Below are positions 34,957-48,031 of a stretch of DNA of 64,000 nucleotides, one piece after another. Each line of letters begins with the position of its first letter. Within the stretch, counting starts at the first letter, position 1. The DNA is from Brassica napus (lineage: Eukaryota; Streptophyta; Magnoliopsida; Brassicales; Brassicaceae), in contig NC_063439.1 of assembly GCF_020379485.1 (NCBI RefSeq), forward strand, positions 14,205,683 through 14,269,682, read 5' to 3'. The notes below the pieces were generated by a model. It made no database searches. It was not told the origin of the DNA and saw only the letters and a program-made list of their open reading frames with translations. The translations under genes and the position numbers were made by a program.

Positions 34957-36322
34957 TGTTGGGTCAAAAACGGTTACGACGGAATTACCACCCGAAAATC
35001 CTCGGAGATCGTATTTCCGAAAGAGATAGTAAAAGAAGAGATGTAATTTTCGTAAAAATAACCAATACGAAGTTTTTACGAAGAAGTATCCTTTGGGATT
35101 CAAACCGAACAAACCAAGCTCGGTCACCACGCATACACGCCGTCCGGTCGCTATGCAGCAACCAAACCCGAGCAAAGCTCGGTCGCTACGTAGCGACCGA
35201 GCGATCGTCCCGCTCGGTCGCTACGTAGCGACCAAGCTCGAGCCAAAGCTCGGTCGCTACGTAGCGACCGAGCGATCGTCCCGCTCGGTCGCTACGTAGC
35301 GACCGAGCTCGAGCCAAAGCTCGGTCGCTACGTAGCGACCGAGCGATCGTCCCGCTCGGTCGCTATGTAGCGACCGAACGATCATCCCGCTCGGTCGCTA
35401 CGTAGCGACCGAGCGATCATCCCGCTCGGTCGCTACGTAGCGACCGAGCTCGAGCCAAAGCTCGGTCACTACGTAGCGACCGAGCACTCGTCTCGCTCGG
35501 TCGCTACTTAGCGATTGAACCTTTCCGAACATCGATACGACACCAGTCCTTGCATTCTCGTCAAACCTTCGAATGCTATCTCCCGAAGACCGTAGCAAGC
35601 TCAGTCCATGTTTCCCGCTATTCTAATTCATCGATAAAACTTCGCGGATTAGAAACCGCGGAAAACTCGTAGTAAACGTGTCGAGTCGGAAGACGGCCCA
35701 AAGGGACCTAAAACAGGACTCGAGGCCCATCCTACGATTTTTCCTAACCAAAAGCCCGTGAACCACAACATGGTTCACGCTTGGCCCACGAGGAAGGATA
35801 AATGTCAAGTTTCCGCGGATAAATACGGAAGTTTTGAAGATAATTGTGAAGATCGGGAAAAATGGAATATCTCCATTTTTATGCTATGACGGCTTAAGGG
35901 CAGAAGAGTAAAAGCGTAAACCGACCTTGGAGCTAGTATATAAGGAGTCGTAGGCGAGGAGCAAGGAGGAGAACTTTTTCAGAGCAGACTTAGCACTTAG
36001 AGCAATTTAGGCAATTTTCCGTTTTTGTTATTTCGAGCTGCGACTCAATTAGGTTTAGCCGTCTTAGGGTTGCTAGAACTAGGAATCTCGCCGACAGCTC
36101 TCGAGCCCAGGCTTATACCTTGTTGTAACGCTCATACGCAGATTCGGAATAAAGATCTACTTTGCTCTCTCTTTTCGATTTCTTACTTTTATCGTTGTTA
36201 TTCTCGTGTTCTGATTGCTTGACGTGTGGTAATTAACAGATATCCGGGTCCTCTGGGAAATTAGGGTTTTCCTAGTTTCCTTATTTAAACGGAAATCGAC
36301 AGTGTGAATTTCGGTTCCCACA
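34957..36322 (+). repeat. LTR L2: 5' LTR of D (alpha-type R/U5)
   Basis: 1,366 bp, TGTTGGGTCAAAAACGG to GGTTCCCACA. The U3 is almost identical to that of L5 (50443-52481). A palindrome array lies at about 35170-35510. TATATAAG is at 35937-35944, after which the sequence is alpha type (as in L1, L7 and L8). Confidence 0.88.
35170..35515 (+). repeat. Palindrome array in L2
   Basis: About ten copies of a 26-bp palindrome. The half-site GCTCGGTCGCTAC is followed by its own reverse complement. Copies are separated by short spacers such as GATCGTCCC or TCGAGCCAAA. Confidence 0.9.
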
Positions 36323-36325
36323 GTT

Positions 36326-36343
36326 TGGCGCTAGAAGGAGGGG
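36326..36343 (+). other. Primer-binding site, tRNA-Asn type (element D)
   Basis: TGGCGCTAGAAGGAGGGG, three bases after the LTR, complementary to the 3' end of plant tRNA-Asn as I recall it. The same site is seen in E, G and (mutated) at 62929. Confidence 0.75.
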
Positions 36344-36388
36344 GACTTACGGATCAATCTAACCCGCAAAAGCCACACACAATCTGAC

Positions 36389-38998
36389 ATGTCAACCAAC
36401 GACGCGGATAACGTGCAAACTCCTCTTAATGGAGGCAGCGGCACCGATCTCCACACTCCAGTAGCGGACGTATCCGCGGCCAACGCGCAAGCCAACGCCG
36501 CGACGCTCGAGGAGTTCAAAAAGATGTTCGCCACCTATGAGAAAAGGTCGGAAGAACAGGATAAGCTCGTGAATACCTTGACCAAACAGGTTGAAACCTT
36601 AACGGCAAGAACCCAAGCTATCCGTCCCCGCGGAACCACCAAAATCCGCGGGAAGAGGCTCGACTTCGCCACCCCACTCGATAGAGCAGGACTCGCGCGG
36701 GAACGACCTTCCGGTCAAAACCCTAGCGAGAAATCTCCCGTCGAAAAGGGGAACCCTGAAAATCTTCCGCCCCCTGCAAAGGACTCGGAGGATAACGAAG
36801 CCGAACACATTGACCTGGATCCTAGCGATGTCTCCAACGACACCGACGAGGATGTCGACAGACATCCAAGAAGGACCAGAAGCCGATCCGCTCGGGAAGG
36901 CTCCCCGTTCGAAAAACCAATGACGGAAGAAGAAGAAGTCGCCTATTGGAACGAACAAGAGGAGCTGGCCGAAAGGCAAACCGAGCTCACTCGCAGTAAA
37001 CGCCGACAGGCTCGGAAATCCACTGACGAGACATCGGATATCCGCGATCTTCGCGACTACATCACTAAGACTGCGGCAGAAGTGAGAGCCGTAAAGTCTC
37101 AAATCCATCATGCTACTAGTGCTGCCCCCGAGATCGATCGACTGCTGGAAGGAGCTCGAAAGACCCCCTTTACCAGTCGCATTTCGGACATGAGGGTGTC
37201 CGATCCGGGAAAGATCAAAGTACCGAAGTACGATGGTACGGCCGATCCAAAAGCGCACCTTCAGGCTTTCCACATCGCGATGGGAAGAGCAAGACTGAAG
37301 GACGGCGAAAAAGATGCCGGCTATTGCCGCCTGTTCGTCGAAAATCTCGAAGGAGCAGCGCTCGAATGGTTCGCACGCCTTCGTCGCAACACCATCGGGA
37401 GTTTTCGACAGCTCGCATCGGAATTCCTCAAACAGTACTCTGTATTCATAGACAGGGAAACCTCCGATGTTGACCTCTGGAGTCTCTCCCAGAGGGAAGA
37501 CGAACCCCTCCGCGAGTTTATCAGTCGGTTCAAGCTGATAATGTCCAGGGTCAGCGGGATAAGCGACAAAGTGGCCATCGACGCGCTGAGAAAGACGCTC
37601 TGGTACAAGTCGAAATTCAGAAAATGGATAACTCTCGACAAACCGCGAACGATCCAGGACGCCCTCCACAAAGCAACGGACTACATCATAGTCGAGGAAG
37701 AAACTAAAGTCTTATCGCAAAAACATAAGCCGGCAAGACCATCCTCGAAAGACGCAGATCCGAAGGGGAAAAAGAAGAACTCTCGTAACGACAAGTACGT
37801 CCATCACGAGGGGGAAGATCTCCAAGGGGCGCATAACTATGCGATCAGTTCGGATCAAGGCCGGACCACGGGCAACACATGGACTCGCAATCAAGGGTAT
37901 GACGAAAACACCTTCTGCGAGTTCCACCAATCCCGAGGACACTCCACGACCAATTGCAAAGTCTTGGGAGCAAGACTGGCCGCGAAGCTACTCGCTGGAG
38001 AGCTTTCGGAAGTAACTAGCGTCAAGGATCTCATCCTCGATTCTGATCGGCCTCCAAAGACGGATAGAAATCCGCCCGCTGAAAAATCCCCTCAACGAAA
38101 CCATCCTGGGGATAAACGCGGTAGGAGGCCGGATGACAAAGGGAACGATAACAATCGTCGCAGAGTCAATATGATCATCGGAGGATCACAATACTGCGGC
38201 GATACCGTGTCGGCCATCAAGGCTTACCAACGGAAGGCAGAATCAAGTGCAAATTGGCCTACATGGTCTCCTCCTCGAGACGGCCAAAGTTGCTCGATCA
38301 CCTTCACAGAGGAAGAAGCCGGCGGTATCGACCAACCTCACTGCGACCCGCTCGTCATAGATCTCGTCATACGAGATTTAGAAGTCGGAAGGGTACTCGT
38401 CGACACGGGAAGCACGGTCAACGTAATCTTCCGCGACACTCTCAAGCGGATGAGTATCGAACTCGGAGAAGTAATTCCAACGCCAAAACCACTCACGGGT
38501 TTTTCAGGCGAAGTGTCGATGACTCTCGGATCAATCCAATTGCCAGTCATGGCCAAGGAGATCACGAAAATCGTCGAATTCGCGGTAGTCGATCATCCCG
38601 CTATCTACAACGTGATCATGGGAACCCCATGGCTCAACGCCATGCAGGCAGTTCCGTCAACCTACCACCTGGGTCTCAAGTTCCCAACGCCGAGCGGAGT
38701 CGCGGCCATCTGGGGATGCCAAAAACAGTCGCGACTATGCTTCCTCGCGGAGCATAAGTTAAGGCAAATCACGGCTTCCGCAAACGGCAAACGCGCGAAG
38801 ATAGATCGATCTTCAGCCAAAAGCGCCCCGGGAGAAGACGAAGTAAAATCGTCTATCGACGCAAACGCATCGGACGTCGAAGCTCGACATAAATCCGAAG
38901 CCCACGCGACAACTCAACCGGAACATCCGGAAAATAGCGTCGACCCAGCCACGATCGACACGGTCAAGGCGGACATCGCGACATCTACCGCCGAGTAA
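36389..38998 (+). CDS. Gag-protease polyprotein of element D (Tat derivative)
   Basis: An open frame of 869 residues from the ATG, 45 bases after the primer site. The N-terminal ~270 residues are charged, with a coiled coil ([20 protein letters not shown]) and an acidic/basic region. The gag core is at about 280-420 ([39 protein letters not shown]). [16 protein letters not shown] zinc-knuckle-like motif is at about 509. The gag end [13 protein letters not shown] is at about 590. The protease active site [13 protein letters not shown] is at about 669, with [11 protein letters not shown] after it. The frame ends at TAA with no RT following. It is the only undamaged gag of this family in the window (G and 62995 have stops or a frameshift). 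It could supply capsid and protease but needs a helper's RT and integrase. Confidence 0.9.
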   Translation: MSTNDADNVQTPLNGGSGTDLHTPVADVSAANAQANAATLEEFKKMFATYEKRSEEQDKLVNTLTKQVETLTARTQAIRPRGTTKIRGKRLDFATPLDRAGLARERPSGQNPSEKSPVEKGNPENLPPPAKDSEDNEAEHIDLDPSDVSNDTDEDVDRHPRRTRSRSAREGSPFEKPMTEEEEVAYWNEQEELAERQTELTRSKRRQARKSTDETSDIRDLRDYITKTAAEVRAVKSQIHHATSAAPEIDRLLEGARKTPFTSRISDMRVSDPGKIKVPKYDGTADPKAHLQAFHIAMGRARLKDGEKDAGYCRLFVENLEGAALEWFARLRRNTIGSFRQLASEFLKQYSVFIDRETSDVDLWSLSQREDEPLREFISRFKLIMSRVSGISDKVAIDALRKTLWYKSKFRKWITLDKPRTIQDALHKATDYIIVEEETKVLSQKHKPARPSSKDADPKGKKKNSRNDKYVHHEGEDLQGAHNYAISSDQGRTTGNTWTRNQGYDENTFCEFHQSRGHSTTNCKVLGARLAAKLLAGELSEVTSVKDLILDSDRPPKTDRNPPAEKSPQRNHPGDKRGRRPDDKGNDNNRRRVNMIIGGSQYCGDTVSAIKAYQRKAESSANWPTWSPPRDGQSCSITFTEEEAGGIDQPHCDPLVIDLVIRDLEVGRVLVDTGSTVNVIFRDTLKRMSIELGEVIPTPKPLTGFSGEVSMTLGSIQLPVMAKEITKIVEFAVVDHPAIYNVIMGTPWLNAMQAVPSTYHLGLKFPTPSGVAAIWGCQKQSRLCFLAEHKLRQITASANGKRAKIDRSSAKSAPGEDEVKSSIDANASDVEARHKSEAHATTQPEHPENSVDPATIDTVKADIATSTAE

Positions 38999-40147
38999 GA
39001 ACACTCGCGGCATGAAACAGAACTACGAGATGGCTTGATCCTCGAAAGGGGTACGTAGGCAGCTCGTCAAAAGACGAGTTCAGCTATCCCCCTCTCTAAA
39101 AAGGGGGGGGGGGAGTGGGTGCGTATACTCGTATACTCCCACTTAGAAAAATCTTCATTATTGTAATCGAGTTTTTAGAAACTTCAAAAACTTTTACTAC
39201 AATATACGTTGTCCTTTTTATCGAAAACGTTTACGCTTCAGTAAAACACAAGAGAAACTTTCAGGACACGCCTGAAAACGTTAAGACTCTTGTCTGCGGC
39301 CCCTTCCGGCCCAAAAATCGTAAAGATTATCGCCTTTCAAACACGCAAAAATACACGTATAATCCTCGAAATAACTGCGAGACGTCGCAAAAGTTAAAAT
39401 TCGAGGACAATGCTAACAAATTGTCCGAACGCGACCACCAAAAACCTTACACCCCGTTCGTCGATTGGCCCCGACGAACACGCCAGCCGTCTTAAACAAA
39501 CGCAATCCGATCACTCTTTTGATCTTTAAAAACGTCCAGCACAAGGACAAAAGCGCGCTACAACAAAAATCCGAAATTTTGGTTTAGCACTTCCAGTTGA
39601 TTCTGAGAAGATGCTCGATTCGTACCATACAAGTCATATAAGCCGAGAACATATCGCGGACTTTAAATCGGTGCGAGTCAGGAAGAAATCGCAACAGGAA
39701 AAACATAGCCGGCTAGTCACCGCACAAACCTTAACCGAAAGTAAACCTAGGTCTTGCCCTAAACCCAACGCTCTGGTCTCAAACATCTCAAGGCATGATA
39801 TCTAAAAGATACGAGATCCTAAACCATGTCTCTCCGTTCATATCTCAATGTTCTCGAAAATCGTAAAGATAAGTAAATTTTTACGAAAATCACGAACGAA
39901 CCAACAGATTGAACGTCTAATCAGAACTAAATACGAGACGACAACTCGTATTTACTTCAACCCTACTCAGGAAAACTCGAAACAAAACATTTATCATATA
40001 AATAAACCGCGCAAAGCGGCAAGGGATTCAAAGCCACCAACGGCCAGTCCCGGTAAATACAAATACGGCCATCTAGGCCTAAACAAAATCCAAATTCAAA
40101 GGGCCACACTTGGCCGAAAACAGATAAAAGGATAACTAATCCGCCCC
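38999..40147 (+). other. Element D non-coding region downstream of gag-protease
   Basis: It begins with the GGCTTGATCC...GGTACGTAGGCAGC motif (39032-39063) and a G-run (39102-39113). The rest is AT-rich without a coding domain. It is homologous, inverted, to 52482-53374 in G and partly to 43980-44280 in E. Confidence 0.75.
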
Positions 40148-41867
40148 TCATAATCCAAAGTCAAAGTCCCCGGACAACGAAGCGCCGAACGCATCCGCGG
40201 GACGATCCACTTCCTCGCCACCATCGGGAAACCCGGTCGGAACCTCCTCGGTATCAGGGGAAACCGGGATGGAATCCCAGAACCCTTGAATCTTCTCGTC
40301 AATCGGAGGGATAAGCGCCTCAGCATGGGCACGTTCACTCATCCCACTCTTCATCAAGCTCATTTCCTCTTCAAACACATAGTCATCGGCTCGCGTCCTC
40401 CAAAGACTTCCGACCGAACCGCGGCACTCGCGAAAGTCACCCACCGAGGTAAAGGCATTCTTGAGGTTCCCATACTCAACCTGAAATTGAGATGCACGAG
40501 TCTTCATCACCTCGACGATTTCTCTTTTGCCTTTCCTCTCCGCTTTACGAACAGCCCGCGCATGATCACGAGTAAGTTGCGCCTCTCGCTCCAGCATCTC
40601 GCCTTGCACGCGAGCGAGATCCCGCTCCGCTTTCTCCGCTTTGAAGCGGCAGACCATGGCTTCTCTATGGCCCGCCTCAATGGCCGAGCCCAGCAAGCTC
40701 AGGCCCTGCAAAATCGATTGGCATGTTATAAACATATACACAGGACAATCACCAAAAAATTCTCAAAAAACTAACCCCATTGATGATGCGAGATCCTTCC
40801 GCAACGACTCTCGGCCTCGCCGATTCTTTCGTAGGAGGAGGAGCATCGAAACCCGATGGCAGCCCAGCAAAGAAATCATCGAAATCCGGAATAGGGGCCT
40901 CGCTCGAACCGCTCCCGTCACCGTAAGCAAGGTTCAGATCCCATCCTGGAAGCATAGAGTCATCCATCGAAAACTCTATGTCGCCAAGATCGACATCTTT
41001 TCCCTTCCAAGAGCTCGACTCCGGCACAGCTGTTGGAGCTTCGACGGGATTCTGGTCGTCGGGTTTGGATTCGCTTCCCGTGTCCGCATCCAAAGTAGGA
41101 CCGGGTTGCACGAATCTCAGTGCCTTCCGAACCCTCTTCGGCGTAAAAGAAGTCCAGAAGAAGGGACCATTCCTTAGAAGATCCCTCACCGAAATGATGT
41201 CCTCGGGGAACGGAGCGAAAGGGTTGATGAAGGGACAATCATTCGGCAACCTCCGGAACAGTGGAATGCAATTCTCTTCGACGGATGCAGCGTCCATACG
41301 AACAAAGAAAAAGAACTTCTTCCACGAGTTGAAGTTCGAAATAAACTTCTTAACCACTGACATAAATTTCCGAGGGACCAACCTATGCTTATCCGTACCC
41401 CTGACAAGTTGAAGCCTAAAAAGCGCTTCATAATGATCAACGGAAAGGGAAAGGCCATGCTCGTAGCTTAGGATCAGGATCCCAATAAGATGCTGAATGG
41501 CGAGGGGTGTCAACTGACTTATCGCAACTTCGAAACGATCCAACACTCGGATGAGAATTTCGGGTATGGGGAACCATAGGCGACAACGCACTACGAACGC
41601 CTCATAGCAAGTAAAGTAACCCTCCGGGGGGCTGTTAGCACATTTCCCGCGGCAGGGAACCCGGAACTCCACAGCATCCTGGATGTGGTAGAACGATCGC
41701 ATCGTCGCGAGAAACTCGTCAGTAGTCCTGCTTGCATCCTCTTCCTCGACTCCACGATGGACCAGGACTGGGAACGGCTTCTCCTTGGGAGGGGTCAACG
41801 AGCCATAATGAGCAACCCACCATGCCTCGTTCTCGGCAGGATGCACCGAGTGAGGCACGAACTCCAT
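40148..41867 (-). pseudogene. Antisense accessory gene of element D, main exons (interrupted by E)
   Basis: Minus-strand gene related to the one in B. The main exon 41867-40776 holds [32 protein letters not shown] and [17 protein letters not shown], the same conserved block as B's. A likely 70-bp GT-AG intron (40775-40706) joins in frame to a coiled-coil exon 40705-40148 ending in TAA. The 5' exon and start codon are at 50182-50113, displaced by E, whose atctt duplication flanks the break. Apart from E's insertion I see no stop in these exons, so the gene was intact when E arrived. The function is unknown. It resembles PF04195 from memory. Confidence 0.78.
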
Positions 41868-41870
41868 CTT

Positions 41871-43475
41871 TGTGGGAACCGAAATTCACACTGTCGATTT
41901 CCGTTTAAATAAGGAAACTAGGAAAACCCTAATTTCCCAGAGGTCCCGGATCTCTGCGAGAGCCAACGACAAGTGACCGAATATATGCGGAAATCATGAA
42001 AAGATAACAAACGAGTTTAGAGAAAACATTAGATCTTATTTCGAGTCCGCGTAAGAGCGTTGCGATCATTACAAGAGATCATAAGAGCTTTGGCCGCAAA
42101 GGCTGTCAGCAAGTTACTTAGTTCTAGCTTCCTAAAAGCTCAAACCTAGTTGAGTCGCAGCTCGATAACAAAAGACGAAAAAGATACATAAAAGGTTTTT
42201 GATTGATTTCGGACTGAACCTTGTTAAAGGCTGCCTACGTACCCCTTTCGAGGATCAAGCCGAACGTAGTTCAATTGATAGAGCTGGACAAGAGATCGAA
42301 CTGCCTGGGCGAGTTCGTCTAGTAATTGAGTGCCAGTCATAGAAACCGAACTTGTCGAGAGTAAAGCCTAAAGTTTCTAAGTGCAGAGAATTCCGAGTCT
42401 AAAAAGTTCTCTCCATGCCTCTCGCCTAGGACTCCTTATATACTAGCTCCAAGGTCGGTTTACGCTTTTACTCTTCTGCCCTTAAGCCGTCATAGCATAA
42501 AAATGGAGATATTCCATTTTTTCCGATCTTCGTATTTATCCTCCAAATTTCGTATTTATCCGCGGAAACTTGACATTTATCCTTCCTTGCGCGCCAAGCG
42601 TAAACCGTCATACGGTTTATGGGCTTTTGGTTAAGAAATCGTAAGTTGGGCCTCGAGTCGTGTCTTAGGTCCCTTTGGGCCGTCTTCCGACTCGAAACGT
42701 TTATTACGACTTCTTTCGATAAAGAACGAACTTTCCGCGGTTTTTACCTCAAAGTTTGATTGATGTCTTAGAATGGTCGGAAGACATGAACTGAGTTCGC
42801 TATGGTCTTCAGGAGATAGCATCGTAGGATATACGAGAATGCATGAATTGGTGTCGTATCGACGTTTCGGAAGAGTTCGGTCGCTACGTAACGACCGAAC
42901 AGCACGCACGCTCGGTCGCTGTGTCGTATCGACGTTTCGGAAGAGTTTGGTCGCTACGTAACGACCGAACAGCACGCACGCTCGGTCGCTTCGTAGCGAC
43001 CGAGCGAGATGGATGCTCGGTCGCTACGTAGCGACCGAGCGGGACGGACGCTCAGTCGCTACGTAGCGACCGAGCAGGACGGACGCTCGATCGCTACGTA
43101 GCGACCGAGCTTGGCTCGAGCTCGGTCGCTACGTAGCGACCGAGCGGGACGGATGCTCGGTCGCTACATAGCGACCGAGCTTGGCTCGAGCTCGGTCGCT
43201 ACGTAGCGACCGAGCTGTGTGCATGCTTGGTCGCCGCATATCGATCGAGCTTGGCTTGTCTGTGGTCCGATTGCCGTACTCGAGCTTGTCCGCGGCCGAA
43301 TTGGATACATGTCTGTTTCCTTCGTATAATCGGTAATTAGGTTTGAACAAGATTTTACCGCAAGGCTCTTCGTAAAGATATCTTTACGAATATTACTTTT
43401 TTCGTAAAAACGTTCATGCTGACTTTTTCGGACTTTCAGGCATTGATTCCGTCGTGACCGATTTTGACCCCAACA
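41871..43475 (-). repeat. LTR L3: 3' LTR of E (beta-type R/U5)
   Basis: 1,605 bp. A TATATAAG box lies near 42445. The R/U5 contains the GGCTTGATCC...GTACGTAGGCAGC motif (42261-42230). The palindrome array is at about 42878-43250. A ~70-bp direct duplication (42851-42920 and 42921-42990) is absent from L4. Confidence 0.9.
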
Positions 43476-46269
43476 GTTAGCCCCCCAGCTCGTTAGAAAC
43501 ATGAGCTTCTAGCGTGAGGTTCTAGCGAGTGGCTTGGCAAGTTAGGCAAGTTAGGTGAGTTAGGCGGAATTAATGGTTGAAAAGGTCTGTGGTAAGTGAT
43601 CTTCTCGCTCTCCTAAAAGTAAAAAACGCGATAAGATTGGGGCTGCGCCTTATGACGGCCGCCTACGTACCCTTGTTGAAGGGATCAAGCCTTTCGTAGT
43701 TCGTCTTGGAGTTAAGGTTCTTATGACTAGTTTTCCAGTGGGACCTTTATGGTCTAGTTTTTATGTAGCGATTATAAGGCGTATTGCTGCCGATGGCATT
43801 TTGTATGGGTGTAGAGGGAAGACTATGAGTTGTCATCTCGTAATCTAACTTTATGTGAACTGCTATATCCGTAATCTGTTTCGAGAGTTTTCCGCAGTGT
43901 GTAAACTTGCGGGATTTCTGAAGATTCTCGAATAATGGCAAAGAGACAAATTTTGGGATCTCGTATCAGGGAGTTTGATACTATGCCTAGAGATGTTAGA
44001 GACCAGTGCGCTGGGTTTAGGGCAAGACCTAGGTTTACTCCTGGTTTTAGAGGGTGCGATGACTAATTCGACTTACGTATCCCGTTTCAGTTTTATCCTG
44101 ATTCCATACCGATTTAAAGTCCACGATAGGTTCTCGGCTTATACGACTTGTATGGTTGGAATCGAGCATCTCTCCGGAGATCGGAAGTGCTGGACCAAAA
44201 TTTCGGATTTCTTTTATAGCGCTATTATCCTTGTGTCGGATGTACGAGAGTCATCTCTACGAGCTGGCTAAGTATGTTTAGGACGTTGAGAGTTTGTTGT
44301 GATCAGCAACAAACTTAATGGTAAAAAATACCGTTTCGAGTCTTCGCGAAGGATATGTTTTGAGAAGATGTTAGTGCGTATGACTGTCTGGTCTTCCAAG
44401 AAAATGTTTTTATCGAGGAAATAAATTTCGTCGAAGAATGAATCTTCAGGCGTCTGCGACGTCTCGCGATGCTGAAGATTTGTTATTCTTTCGTATGCCG
44501 CGTTTCGGGCTTGAAATGTTTTTTGGATTTGTAGATGTTTCGCGATGTTGCGAGGGTTTAGTCTTAGCCCTGCGTTTGAGAAACATTCTGGTTTGATTAC
44601 GAATGTTCGCAGCCAAAATTGTTGTTCCTGTTTGGATGCTAATAGTTTTATTTGCGATCGAGGAATTATGACTGAGGTGTCATGTAAATTTGTCCATGGG
44701 AACAGGCGTTTTTCTTCATAGTGTTTTGTGAAGTGTTGGCCTTCCGAGATCTAGTTCGTGGATTCTTTAGGATGTTTCGTATAGCTCTAGAAGCTTTGTT
44801 ACGAATTTTTCCTTACATGCCGCGTATTATGGTTAAAACATTGCGGGCTTAAAGTGAATTGTGGAGCGTATTGAACTTGGTCAATTTTCGAAAAGTACAG
44901 ATTTTCCGTTAACCGTTTGGTTGTTAGGACTTAGTTTCGTTACGGAGAATTTATCATATGATTTCCGACTGTGGGCTATACGATAATTTATCATATCATA
45001 TAACCGATTTTACGAAGGTCGTAAATCAGTGATATGTATACATATGTCAAAGTAGCATTGTTTCTGCGGGTTCTACGAGAAACGTTCCCGCTGTGATTTT
45101 GATCTTAGGTGAAAGTTGCTTGGAGTTACCCATGGAGTATTACCGAAGTCTATTTCAATACGATCTAGTCGCGGAACGTTTTTCATAGGTTTTCGAGAGG
45201 ATTCTCATGACACATTCGTTTCTTGAACGAATTGGTCAACCAGAAGTGGATTTAGCTAACCATCGGGAGGAAAGTGCTCCTTTTAATGTGCACGATGCTA
45301 CATATATTCTCGAGTTTTCTTCGTTGCAAATGTTTTCGATGCTTTTCCGTGACTTACTTGGTACAACGGAAACAGAAATAAATGCTTTGGTGATTGAAGA
45401 TTTCTCGTAGAAATTTTTAAAACGAAACTGGCTTTCTGAAGCCGGAAAAAGGCTTCAATACTTTGGCTAATCGTCGAGTTTCAGTTTGATATCGGTACAA
45501 GTTTTCTGTACGCATGATTGCGACAAGAAATGATGTATAGTTTTTGAGATAATGTCCATGATCGTCTGGATATGTTGCTAGCGTTTAGACGAATATTAAG
45601 ATTGTCGTTTGCCTATTCTTGACGATTTGCAGAAGTTTTTTGAAGTTTGGGAGTATATGAGTATAGTATACGTACCTACTCCCCTTCTTTTTTTTTTTTT
45701 TACGAAAGAAAAACGGTTGAACCGATACTTTGAAGGGTTGTGTATGTTTCCTCTTCTGATGTTTGATATGATCGATAATTCAGGACGATTTATAGACGAC
45801 GCTTGGACTGTGATTTGGTTGTTTCCACGTTGACGACTTGGGATATGTCGGTTCCGAGAAAATTGCCAGAAACGAATCTGTTTTAAGACGATGTTCATGT
45901 CTCTAACTTTTTCTCTCTTTAGGAAGCGAGCTTGATATGCGTGGCGATCGTTTCTCGACTTTCGGAGAGTTTAGATCGGTTTGCAAAATCTTAGTTCTCT
46001 CGAAGATGCAGTTTTGTCCCTTCTCAGTTTTGCGTGCTCATTTCCGTTTCCTATTCTCGTGTATGTTCGCCATTTCCGATATTGGTGTTTATCCTTTGAA
46101 ACTTGACATTTATCTTCCGAACTTGACTGTTATCTTCTCCTTAGATAAGACGTCGATTTTTGTAAAAAGGTTCGACGTAATCGTATAGTTAAGGCGGCTA
46201 AGGTGTCAAGTTAACCGTTGCCGTTTTATACGATTAATCTGAATCCATGCGAGAAAATAGGTCTTTGCG
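43476..46269 (-). other. Element E non-coding internal region and polypurine tract
   Basis: The purine tract AGCTGGGGGGCTAAC (minus strand) abuts the 3' LTR. The TTGATCC...GTACGTAGGC motif is at 43691-43660. 43980-44280 is related to D's non-coding region. The rest is AT-rich with a poly-T run at 45689-45700. I see no coding domain in either strand. Confidence 0.7.
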
Positions 46270-47816
46270 GTTTTTTTCTTTTATATCATAAAGTCTCAAT
46301 GGTAACTTCAAGCGAGGCGAAACAAGAGACGTTTCGATCGAGATTCGAAAGTGAACGCAAAGATGGAGGTAGGGTGAGCAGAAACAAGCCAAGGAGTTTA
46401 AGATGAGTTTTACTTGTTTTTGTCGTAAAATCTCAACAGAAACTCCGATTGAGACGAAACGAAAAGTGTTTCGATGAGAATTCAAAGGAGAACGCAAAGG
46501 AGGACCCCTTTGAGGCCTGACAGGTCGCTATAGCGTGTGAGGATGTCATCTTGGTCGCTATAGCGAGTGGAAGGGAGCCGAGACGAGTCCCACTTGTTTT
46601 CGTCGTAAAATCTCAACGGAAACTCTGATAGAGACGAAACGAAAAGTGTTTCGAAGAGGATTCAAAGGAGAACGCAAAGGAGGACCCCTTTGAGGACTTA
46701 CAGGTCGCTACGTAGCGACTGACAGTCTGACAGGTCGCTACGTAGCGAATGGAAGCAAGCCGAGAAGCGTCCTACTTGTTTTCGTCGTAAAATCTCAACG
46801 GAAACTCCGATTGAGACGAAACGAAAAGCGTTTCGATGAGGATTCAAAAGACAAACCAAAGGAGGACCTTTCTGAGGCCTTACAGGTCGCTACGTAGCGA
46901 CTGACAGTCTGACAGGTCGCTACGTAGCGAGTGGAAGCAAGCCGAGAAGAGTCCTACTTGTTTTCGTCGTAAAATCTCAACGGAAACTCCGATTGAGACG
47001 AAACGAAAAGCGTTTCGACGAGGATTCAAAAGAGAACCCAAAGGAGGACCTTTCTGAGGCCTTACAGGTCGCTATGTAGCGACTGACAGTCTGACAGGTC
47101 GCTACGTAGCGAGTGGAAGCAAGCCGAGAAGAGTCCTACTTGTTTTCGTCGTAAAATCTCAACGGAAACTCTGATTGAGACGAAACGAAAAGCGTTTCGA
47201 CGAGGATTCAAAAGAGAACCCAAAGGAGGACCTTTCTGAGGCCTTACAGGTCGCTACGTAGCGACTGACAGTCTGACAGGTCGCTACGTAGCGAGTGGAA
47301 GCAAGCCGAGAAGAGTCCTACTTGTTTTCGTCGTAAAATCTCAACGGAAACTCTGATTGCGACGAAACGAAAAGTGTTTCGACGAGGATTCAAAAGAGAA
47401 CCCAAAGGATGACCTTTCTGAGGCCTTACAGGTCGCTATGTAGCGACTGACAGTCTGACAGGTCGCTACGTAGCGAGTGGAAGCAAGCTGAGAAGAGTCC
47501 TACTTGTTTTCGTCGTAAAATCTCAACGGAAACTCCGATTGAGACGAAACGAAAAGCGTTTCGACGAGGATTCAAAAGAGAACCCAAAGGAGGACCTTTG
47601 TGAGGCCTTACAGGTCGCTACGTAGCGACTGACAGTCTGACAGGTCGCTACGTAGCGAGTGGAAGCAAGCCGAGAAGAGTCCTACTTGTTTTCGTCGTAA
47701 AATCTCAACGGAAACTCCGATTGAGACGAAACGAAAAGTGTTTCGACGAGGATTCAAAAGAGAACCCAAAGGAGGACCTTTCTGAGGCCTTACAGGTCGC
47801 TATGTAGCGAGTGGAG
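46270..47816 (-). repeat. Tandem repeat, 182-bp period, in element E
   Basis: The anchor CGTCGTAAAATCTCAACGG recurs at 46601, 46783, 46965, 47147, 47329, 47511 and 47693: six successive intervals of exactly 182 bp. More divergent units extend left (anchor at 46421, and a weak one near 46283). From 46783 on, nearly every unit carries two GGTCGCTACGTAGCGA cores. The two leftmost units have other or no core sequence, so the array seems to be older on the left. Confidence 0.95.
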
Positions 47817-47825
47817 AGTTGGCTT

Positions 47826-48000
47826 GAGCTCGGTCACTACGTAGCGACCGAGCAGTGTGTGTGCTCGGTCGCTACGTAGCGACCGAGCAGCGTTTGCGTG
47901 CTCGGTCGCTACGTAGCGACCGAGCTGTGTGCGTGCTCGGTCGCTACGTAGCGACCGAGCAGTGTGTATGCTCGGTCGCTACGTAGCGACCGAGCTGTGT
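47826..48000 (-). repeat. Palindrome array inside element E, next to the gag stump
   Basis: Five copies of the 26-bp palindrome separated by 9-11 base GT-rich spacers. They lie in the internal region just downstream of the gag stump, not in an LTR. Confidence 0.9.
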
Positions 48001-48031
48001 AATCGTTTTGTTGTGTTTCCTTTTTCCGCGA

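Noticed and set aside
35170..35515. Regular palindromic repeats with short spacers, resembling a CRISPR array
   Set aside because: Spacers are 9-17 bases and themselves repeated, repeats are fully palindromic, there are no cas genes, and the setting is a plant LTR.
36599..37669. Minus-strand frame of 356 codons opposite D's gag (and similar frames at 54945-55781 and 63205-63981)
   Set aside because: Antisense shadow of a GC-rich gag gene. It recurs only because the gag copies are homologous, and it has no promoter-like sequence or known domain.
46270..47816. Brassica centromere satellite
   Set aside because: The period is 182 bp and the sequence contains the family's own palindromes. It does not resemble the ~176-bp satellite as I remember it.
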